Of a stretch of 64,000 nucleotides of DNA, positions 55,074 through 61,621 are shown one piece after another. This DNA comes from JAJRTE01 sp964418585 (lineage in GTDB: Bacteria; Myxococcota_A; UBA796; JAJRTE01). Under the pieces are notes generated by a model. That model did not search any database. It saw only the letters and a list, made by a program, of their open reading frames with translations, and was not told the origin of the DNA. The stretch is from NCBI GenBank assembly GCA_964418585.1, contig CAYQMG010000053.1:39813-103812 (forward strand), written 5' to 3'. The translations under genes were made by a program, and so were the position numbers. Positions within the stretch are counted from its first letter, which is position 1; each line of letters starts with the position of its first letter.

Positions 55074-55880
55074 TCAGCCCCGGTCCCTCTGCCCTGTCTC
55101 ACCGTTCCCCACAGCCGACCGCGTCCGTCCACCTCCCTGGCTCCCCGGCCGGCCGGTCTCCTCTCGGACCAGGCGAAACACCCACGAGAGCGTCGAGCCA
55201 CGCGCCCAGTCCATCCGAAAACCAAGGTGCTTCGCACACCCGCGCAACTCGCTCAGATCGGTGTAGTACTCGTCCCGAATGGAACCGATTACGTCCTGAC
55301 GTCCCTCCCGGCGCATGCGCTCGAGAACGTCCTCCCGTTGCCTTCCATGCTCGAACGCAAGATCACCGATGACAATACGGCCGCCGGGCCGGAGGACTCG
55401 AGCCATCTCGGCGAGCGCCTCACATTTCCTATCGTGAGGCACGTGGTGGAAGGCGAACGTGGACACGATTCGGTCGAACCGGTCGGCCGGGAACGGGATG
55501 TCCAGGAAATGGCCGCGCGCCAGGCCCGATACGACCCCCTTGGACGCCGCCCTGTTCAGCATGCGTTGCGAGATGTCGATCCCGTGGACCTCCAGCGGAA
55601 TGGCGACCTCTTCCCACATCATCGCTGTACCCACACCGATGTCCAGCACGGCCATGCCTGGTTCAAGCCCAGCCCACTCGAGCACCTGCGCCTGGATCGG
55701 GAAGTAGTTCTCTCGAATGTAGTTCACCCGGTCCGTTCGTGCCACGGCTCGCCGCACCTTGGCATCGTAGGTGTCGGCGATGGGGCCGTGGCTGAATTTC
55801 TTCAGTTCGCTGGAAACATCGGTCTTGCGGCCCCGATGTTCGCTCCCAGGAACCCACCCGGACCCATCGTTCGTCCCCAT
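55074..55880 (-). CDS. Class I SAM-dependent methyltransferase
   Basis: A 268-residue methyltransferase of the Methyltransf_11/25 group. Motif I is VLDIGVGTAMM, the acidic end of beta 2 is VHGIDIS, a middle motif reads GHFLDIPFPADRFDRIVSTFAFHHVPHDRKCEALAEMARVLRPGGRIVIGD, and the rest matches the fold. Around 35 N-terminal residues precede the fold and the last ~30 are Gly/Arg-rich. GGGAG lies four to five bases before the ATG. It probably starts the transcript that continues into lon. The substrate is unknown. Confidence 0.87.
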   Translation of the reverse strand: MGTNDGSGWVPGSEHRGRKTDVSSELKKFSHGPIADTYDAKVRRAVARTDRVNYIRENYFPIQAQVLEWAGLEPGMAVLDIGVGTAMMWEEVAIPLEVHGIDISQRMLNRAASKGVVSGLARGHFLDIPFPADRFDRIVSTFAFHHVPHDRKCEALAEMARVLRPGGRIVIGDLAFEHGRQREDVLERMRREGRQDVIGSIRDEYYTDLSELRGCAKHLGFRMDWARGSTLSWVFRLVREETGRPGSQGGGRTRSAVGNGETGQRDRG

Positions 55881-56024
55881 GGCTCTCCCACAACAGTTCC
55901 TCCAGTCCTCCTGGTCCTTCGCTTTCCAGACCCAGGAAGCCCGGCCAGCGTCTCAGACCTGGACGCCGTAGTTTCAAGCATAGCCACAGGAGACAGGTTG
56001 GCAAGCAGGAAAGGAACGGAGAAC

Positions 56025-56267
56025 TCAGTCCTCGACGGGAGCGCCTTCGGCCTCCGCCGCCCAACGCGCGAGGCGGGCATCGATCGCCATCTGGGTGCGA
56101 CCGCGGAGACCGTGGGAAGCCCATCGTCCGCATGCGCCACGGCCCTGTACCGGAACGCACAGATGTCGGCACCAGGTCACTTGATGGCCGGCCATGACGC
56201 AACGGAGCACCGTGTAGGACGGCACCTTGCGCCGGGTCCGGAGCGATCTCGGCTTCAACTTGATCAT
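56025..56267 (-). CDS. Small Cys/His-rich basic protein
   Basis: An 80-residue protein, starting at 56267 with a strong GGAGGAGTCG site. A basic N-terminus (MIKLKPRSLRTRRKVPSYTVLR) precedes a Cys/His cluster: CVMAGHQVTWCRHLCVPVQGRGACGRWASHGLRGRTQ. Four Cys (positions 23, 33, 37 and 46) with His at 28, 35 and 51 could form a zinc site. I do not recognise the family. The ribosome-binding site and the ordered cluster argue that the gene is real. It is divergent from the secreted Ala/Gly-rich gene, with 460 bases between the two starts. Confidence 0.6.
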   Translation of the reverse strand: MIKLKPRSLRTRRKVPSYTVLRCVMAGHQVTWCRHLCVPVQGRGACGRWASHGLRGRTQMAIDARLARWAAEAEGAPVED

Positions 56268-56629
56268 CGACTCCTCCTCACCTTCGGCCTGCCGTGTCGG
56301 GCAGGGCGGCACCCCGTGCGTCGCTCCGTTCCCCAACGATCGGCCCAACCTCTTTCAGATCCATAGATGGTTCCGGTCCAGGGTAAAGCAGTTCTCCCCT
56401 CCGCCCAGGTCCGAATCCCCGCGATTGCGCGTTTCAGTAGTCTGGCCCACCGGGCGGCAGACAGAGCAAACCAGACGAAAGGAGCTTTACGGTTGCCGGC
56501 AAAACCCTTTACGTCCCGGGTCGGCCCAGCGCCTCCAGAAAACCGACAGTCCCGCTATCAAGAATAAAAATTACGGAAATACAACAGGTTACATGCGTAT
56601 CGAAAAAAATTGGGGTGAAAAGGAAACGC

Positions 56630-56645
56630 TGGCACACAGCATGCA
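56630..56645 (+). promoter_or_regulatory. Sigma-54-like -24/-12 promoter
   Basis: TGGCAC, five bases, ATGCA, with GG (56631-56632) and GC (56643-56644) exactly 12 bases apart, matches the sigma-54 consensus TGGCAC-N5-TTGCW with one mismatch. Transcription would start near 56657, about 70 bases before the ATG at 56728. The region just upstream is AT-rich. Confidence 0.6.
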
Positions 56646-56688
56646 CTTCCTCCAGGTGTCCACGGAACGACAGGTTTCAATCCAGAAA

Positions 56689-56705
56689 AACCCGCCAGGC
56701 GGGTT
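56689..56705 (+). promoter_or_regulatory. Leader hairpin upstream of the secreted protein
   Basis: AACCCG and CGGGTT pair over 6 bp around CCAGG, within the predicted 5' leader, only 23 bases before the start codon and just upstream of the Shine-Dalgarno sequence. It could protect the mRNA or tune translation. Confidence 0.5.
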
Positions 56706-56727
56706 GAACATACGAAAGGAGATGATC

Positions 56728-57429
56728 ATGAAGGCTATCCTCGTCGCGCTCGGTATCGTTGCCCTCGGTTCTGCTTCGCTGACCAGTTCGGAAGCCCTCG
56801 CCGGATCCACCTTCAGGGCCGCTGCCTCCGCCAACAGGGGAGGGGGCGCCTCGATGGCCGTCTACCGCTCGGCCGGTTCCGGTGCCCAGCGTGTGGGCGC
56901 GGCGGCGGGCGTTCACTACACCGGCGCCGGCGGCGTGGCTGCGGGCCGGGTTTCCGGGTACAACACCGGCGTCAGCGCAGCGGCGCACGCGGGCGGTATG
57001 GCGAACACCTACTGGGGCAGCAGCGCGGCCGGCAGGGCAGGGGCGGTCGCAACGCCGTTCACGGCCACTACCTACGCTTCCGGCGTCGCCATGGACACCT
57101 ACGGGAACGCCATCGGCGGTCTCGAGGTCGGGACGGTTGGGGCCTTCGGTCACACGGGTGCTCGGGTGGGCGCCACCGTGCGGAGTTCCACCGGCTACAT
57201 CGAGCATGCCAGCGGGTTCGCCGCGGAAGGGAATCGCGGCTCCGTGGTGAGCGAAGGCGGCTTCGTTCGTGACGGGAGCCAGGGGACCAGCGGGTCGCGG
57301 ACCACTCAGGTGAACACCGCCGTGGGGTCGAGCTACGAAGGCAGCACCAGCTACGCGACCGGGAGCGGTATCACCCATACCACCGAGTACACCTCGATGC
57401 ACGGCAACACCTACACCTGGACCCGATGA
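56728..57429 (+). CDS. Secreted Ala/Gly/Ser/Thr-rich protein
   Basis: A 233-residue exported protein. The ATG at 56728 has AGGAG six bases upstream; another ATG at 56722 abuts that site and is less likely. The signal peptide MKAILVALGIVALGSASL ends SEALA, a good signal-peptidase-I site, so the protein is released to the periplasm or beyond. The mature chain is low-complexity and beta-prone (SANRGGGASMAVYRSAGS, GVHYTGAGGVAAGRVSGYNTG), lacks Cys, and carries regularly spaced Tyr. I recognise no family; an extracellular matrix, fibre or coat component fits. A sigma-54-type promoter (56630) and a leader hairpin precede it. Confidence 0.75.
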   Translation: MKAILVALGIVALGSASLTSSEALAGSTFRAAASANRGGGASMAVYRSAGSGAQRVGAAAGVHYTGAGGVAAGRVSGYNTGVSAAAHAGGMANTYWGSSAAGRAGAVATPFTATTYASGVAMDTYGNAIGGLEVGTVGAFGHTGARVGATVRSSTGYIEHASGFAAEGNRGSVVSEGGFVRDGSQGTSGSRTTQVNTAVGSSYEGSTSYATGSGITHTTEYTSMHGNTYTWTR

Positions 57430-57684
57430 GTTCCCCCACGGCAATCCCCGGCCTTCCGTCCTCCCGTTCCTCCTCGTTCCTCTCCACGTGAATCCGCTCC
57501 CTCGCTCCATCCAGGGAGGCCGACCACAACGCCCCCTCGAGACTTTCCCGTTTCCGCCGACCCAGACCCGCCACCTGCCACGTTAGTGTTTGAACCCCGA
57601 CTTCGGATGTGATACCGATAGAGTAGTGGTGCGCGGATTGGCGGCATGTGCCGGAAAGGATCTGATCGAGGAGAGGGGGCCGTG

Positions 57685-60600
57685 ATGTTGCAGCGCAAAT
57701 GGTTGGAGACAGGTGTCAGGACGATCTTCGTGGCGCTCCTGGCTGGGTGGGTGTTGGGCACGGCTGGCTGCTCCGGGGGCGATGACGACGACAACAGCGT
57801 CGCTCCCACAGAGGTGGGCGACGATGACAGCTCTCCGTCTGCGTCCGAGTCGCCGGAACCTGCTTCTCCAGCGCCGTCTCCCACCCCGGCGGGGGATGAC
57901 GATACGACCGCGACCCCGGCGGGAGACGACGACACGACTGTGACCCCGACGGGAGACGACGACACGACCGTGACCCCGGCGGGAGACGACGACACGACCG
58001 TGACCCCGGCGGGAGACGACGACACGACCGCGACCCCGGTAGGGGATGACGACACCACGGCCACACCGGCAGAGCCATTCGAGATGCCCACGGCGACGCC
58101 GGTGGTGTGGACCGAATGCGGGGAACTGCCTGCTACAGATGGTGGCACCTGTGATGTCACGGCCGGGAGTGGGTGGGTCTTGATCTCGGGCACGGTGTTG
58201 ACTCCGGGGGAAGTCCTTCGTGGTGGGCAGGTGTTGTTGAATCCCCAGGGAGAGATCATATGCGTCGGGTGCGGGTGCGGCGAGCAGGTGCCCGGTCCGA
58301 CGCGGATTACCTGTCCGACCGGTGTCGTCTCCCCGGGCCTGATCGACGCGCGCGAGCAACTTCTCTTTGCTCAAAACGATCCCTACACCGACACCGGGGA
58401 ACGGTACGAGCAGCGTCACGACTGGCGTCTGGGATTGCGGGGACATACCCAGCTCGTCTACGAGAGCGGAGCCACCCCCAATGAACAGGTGTGGGGTGAG
58501 ATTCGCCTCGTGATGGGCGGCGCGACCGCGGCGGTGACCGATGCCGGGCCCGCAGGATTCGTGCGGAACCTGGACGGGAGCAGCACCGAGGGGCTTGATG
58601 GTCTGTCCGTGGACTACGAGCCATTTCCTCTGGGGGACGAGGACGGCACGCAGCTTTCCGATGGGTGTGACTATCCCGGCATTCTCGACCCTGCCGCCAC
58701 GGCCGACCTGGACGCTTTCCTCGCCACGGTGGCCGAAGGCGTGGACGCCACTGCACGCAACGAGTTCCTCTGCCTGAGTTCCACTGACCAGGGCGGCCAG
58801 GACCATCTCCGGGACAACGCCGCTTTCGGCTCCGCAATCGGCCTGAATGCCGCTGACTACGCCAGGATGGTTCAACGAGGCGCCTCGTTCGTCTGGACGC
58901 CCCGGTCCAATCTGGCACTCTACGGTGACACCGCTCCCGTGACGGCCTTGGCCCGGATGCACGCCAACATCGCTCTTGCAACCGACTGGATCGTCACCGG
59001 TTCTGCAGACCTCTTGCGCGAACTCAAGTGCGCGGACACCCTGAACCAGACCTATTTCGACAGCTTTTTCTCCGACTACGACCTCTGGTACATGGTGACT
59101 CGAGGCGCTGCCCGAGCCGCCGGAGTGGACGACCGACTGGGTGCGCTTGAAGTGGGATACGTGGGCGACATCGTGGTGTTCGAGGCCGGTGAGGCGGATG
59201 AGTATCGTGCCGTGATCGACGCGGAACCCAAGGATGTCGCCCTGGTGCTTCGCGCGGGTACGCCGCTCTACGGCGACGCAGATGTGGTCGGGGGCCTGGA
59301 AGGCGGTTCCTCCTGTGACCGGATGGACGTGTGCGGGGTTTCCAAGCGGCTGTGCGTCGAACCGGAAACCGGCAAGACACTGGCCCAGTTGAAGGTGCTC
59401 GTGGGTGACGTCTATCCCGCATTCTACTGTACGTCGCCGGAGAACGAACCTGCGTGCACACCGCGTCGTACCGTGTCGGTCAACGGGTCCTCGGTCTATC
59501 TCGGCGGCCCGGCCGAGGACGACCTGGACGGGGACGGTGTCCCTGACGCGGAGGACAATTGCCCCTCGGTGTTCAACCCGATTCGTCCGGTGGACAACGG
59601 GGTTCAGGCCGATGGTGACGCGGATGGCCTTGGAGACGCCTGCGACCCCTGCCCCCTGGACCCGGACACGGAAACCTGCACGGTCAACGGCCGCGACCAG
59701 GACCTCGACACCGTCCCGGACGAATACGACAACTGCGTGGCAGTGAGCAATCCATACCAGGCCGACGCGGACGGTGACGGCAAAGGGGACGCCTGCGACC
59801 CCTGTCCTCTGGAGAGCAATCCGGGCCTCCAGGCCTGTCCGGCCACCATCTACGAGATCAAGACCGGGCTGCTCTCTCCGGGCGACATCGTTTCGGTTCG
59901 GGAGGTGCTCGTGACCGGAAGGAGCGCCGGTGGATTTTTCGTCCAGACGGTGGCCTCCAGCCCAGACTATGACGGTGCAGACTATTCTGGTGTCTACGTT
60001 GTCGATCGTGCCAACTCGGTTCTGGTGGGAGATCTGATCGACCTGGTGGTGGCGACCATTGCCGAGTCCGAGGGGCAGGTCCAGCTTGTGGATGTGACCT
60101 ACGAGGTACTCAGCACCGACAATCCCCCTCCGGCTCCTGTGTCGGCCTTGCCCGACGAGGTGGCCAACGGTGGGGCACGGGCTGCTGCCCTGGAAGCGGT
60201 GGTCGTGACCGTGGGCGAGGTGACGGTTACGGACACCAATCCACCTCTGAGCGAGGGGGACAAGCCGCCCTCCAACGAGTTCGTGGTGAACGATGTGCTG
60301 CGTGTGGACGACCTGCTCTATCTGGTGGATCCCTTCCCGGTGGAGGGCGAGCACATTCTGACCCTGTCCGGGATTCTCAATCTCAGAAACGGGGATTTCA
60401 AACTTGAGCCCAGGGACGAGGGAGACGTGACCTTCGACACCCCGATCCTGGCCGGGTTTGGTCCTCCCAATACCTACGTCACGGTGGGAGAAACGGGGGT
60501 GACCACCTCCCCACTTCCCTTGACCGTGTCCCTCTCACGCTCGGTGGAGGAGGACACCTTTGTGGCCGTGTCCTCGAGCGATCCGGCGTCGTTGTCGGTC

Positions 60601-61578
60601 GTGGGCGGTGGCGTGACCATTGAAGCGGGCTCGAGCAGCGCCCCGGTGGTGGTGGACGCGCTCCAGGTGGCGGAATCGGTATTGTTGACCGCCCAGCTCG
60701 AGGGAAAGGCCAAGTCCGCCACGGTGGAAGTCCGTGAAGAGGCGCCGCCGGCACTGGTGGCCATCTCTCCAACCGATGTGACCATCGCACCGCTGGAGAC
60801 TGTGGCTTTCACCGTGTTTCTCGACAAGGCTGCTCCGGAAGGGGGCGTCGAGGTCCAGTTGAGCGTGGAACCGGCCGACGCAGGCGGTCTTCCGGAGTCC
60901 GTGGTGGTGCTCGAGGGCGATGAAAGCGCCGTGTTCGAGTATGCGGACCAGGGGAAGGCGTTCGAAGCGGTGGTTACCGCCACGTTGGACCAGAACTCGG
61001 TGGACGCATCGGTCACCGTGGCGATCGATCACCTGGTGATCAACGAGGTCGACTACGATCAGTTCCAGGAGGACACGGACGAATTCGTCGAGATCTACAA
61101 CGGCACGGGAGCGGATGTGTCGTTGGATGGCATCGCCCTCGTGCTGGTCAACGGTGGAACCGGGTCGGAGTATGCGCGGTACGATCTCTCGGTGGCTGGT
61201 GAGACCCTTCCCGCGGGCGGTTACCTGGTGGTGGCCTCGAGCACGGTGGAACCGGCCGAGGACGCGCTCGTGGTCACGTTCGATCTGGCGTCCAACAACG
61301 TGCAGAACGGGGCGCCGGACGGGATTGCGCTCGTCGACCTCTCGGCAGGGGAGTTGCTGGATTCCTTTGCCTACGAAGGGAGTGTGACAGGCGTGCTCAT
61401 TCTGGGGGTCGGCCAGGTGGATCTGACCGAGGGGTCGACTTTCCAGGGCGGGGATTCCAACGATCCCGGTCCTCTGTCGCTCATCCGTTATCCTAACGGC
61501 ATGGACACGGACGATTCCGGAGCCGATTGGGTTGCCACCTCGAGGGTGACGCCCGGGAGCGAGAACGTTCTCGAGTAA
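57685..61578 (+). CDS. Lipoprotein with degenerate amidohydrolase, TSP3-like and lamin-tail domains
   Basis: A 1297-residue lipoprotein. The start at 57685 follows GAGGAGAGGGGG; the lipobox is GTAGC, then an Asp-rich linker with six 10-residue repeats (TPAGDDDTTA and variants). An amidohydrolase-like domain (about 140-600) has VSPGLIDAREQLLFAQNDPYTDTGERYEQRHDWRLG, but the metal-binding HxH after GLID is replaced by R-E, and the His before GLNAADY is lost, so it is probably a pseudoenzyme. Calcium-type DxDxDG loops follow (DLDGDGVPDAEDNCPSVFNP), then an OB-fold-like region, Ig-like beta repeats, and a C-terminal lamin-tail domain (HLVINEVDYDQFQEDTDEFVEIYNG). A surface scaffold or adhesin role is an inference. 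Confidence 0.88.
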   Translation: MLQRKWLETGVRTIFVALLAGWVLGTAGCSGGDDDDNSVAPTEVGDDDSSPSASESPEPASPAPSPTPAGDDDTTATPAGDDDTTVTPTGDDDTTVTPAGDDDTTVTPAGDDDTTATPVGDDDTTATPAEPFEMPTATPVVWTECGELPATDGGTCDVTAGSGWVLISGTVLTPGEVLRGGQVLLNPQGEIICVGCGCGEQVPGPTRITCPTGVVSPGLIDAREQLLFAQNDPYTDTGERYEQRHDWRLGLRGHTQLVYESGATPNEQVWGEIRLVMGGATAAVTDAGPAGFVRNLDGSSTEGLDGLSVDYEPFPLGDEDGTQLSDGCDYPGILDPAATADLDAFLATVAEGVDATARNEFLCLSSTDQGGQDHLRDNAAFGSAIGLNAADYARMVQRGASFVWTPRSNLALYGDTAPVTALARMHANIALATDWIVTGSADLLRELKCADTLNQTYFDSFFSDYDLWYMVTRGAARAAGVDDRLGALEVGYVGDIVVFEAGEADEYRAVIDAEPKDVALVLRAGTPLYGDADVVGGLEGGSSCDRMDVCGVSKRLCVEPETGKTLAQLKVLVGDVYPAFYCTSPENEPACTPRRTVSVNGSSVYLGGPAEDDLDGDGVPDAEDNCPSVFNPIRPVDNGVQADGDADGLGDACDPCPLDPDTETCTVNGRDQDLDTVPDEYDNCVAVSNPYQADADGDGKGDACDPCPLESNPGLQACPATIYEIKTGLLSPGDIVSVREVLVTGRSAGGFFVQTVASSPDYDGADYSGVYVVDRANSVLVGDLIDLVVATIAESEGQVQLVDVTYEVLSTDNPPPAPVSALPDEVANGGARAAALEAVVVTVGEVTVTDTNPPLSEGDKPPSNEFVVNDVLRVDDLLYLVDPFPVEGEHILTLSGILNLRNGDFKLEPRDEGDVTFDTPILAGFGPPNTYVTVGETGVTTSPLPLTVSLSRSVEEDTFVAVSSSDPASLSVVGGGVTIEAGSSSAPVVVDALQVAESVLLTAQLEGKAKSATVEVREEAPPALVAISPTDVTIAPLETVAFTVFLDKAAPEGGVEVQLSVEPADAGGLPESVVVLEGDESAVFEYADQGKAFEAVVTATLDQNSVDASVTVAIDHLVINEVDYDQFQEDTDEFVEIYNGTGADVSLDGIALVLVNGGTGSEYARYDLSVAGETLPAGGYLVVASSTVEPAEDALVVTFDLASNNVQNGAPDGIALVDLSAGELLDSFAYEGSVTGVLILGVGQVDLTEGSTFQGGDSNDPGPLSLIRYPNGMDTDDSGADWVATSRVTPGSENVLE
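57883..58062 (+). repeat. Six 30-bp tandem repeats encoding an Asp-rich linker
   Basis: Six in-frame repeats of TPAGDDDTT(A/V), differing only in a few codons. The DNA repeats are nearly identical at their cores, so the copy number is likely to vary between strains. The linker directly follows the lipid anchor and sets the distance of the main domains from the membrane. Confidence 0.85.
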
Positions 61579-61621
61579 GGAATTGAACAGGGACTCGAGT
61601 TTGTTGAGCGCCTGGGCCGGC

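Noticed and set aside
57583..60354. A 923-codon open frame on the minus strand opposite the amidohydrolase/lamin-tail gene
   Set aside because: The plus frame has a lipoprotein signal, tandem repeats and domains. This frame is His/Gly/Val-rich with no domain or ribosome-binding site.
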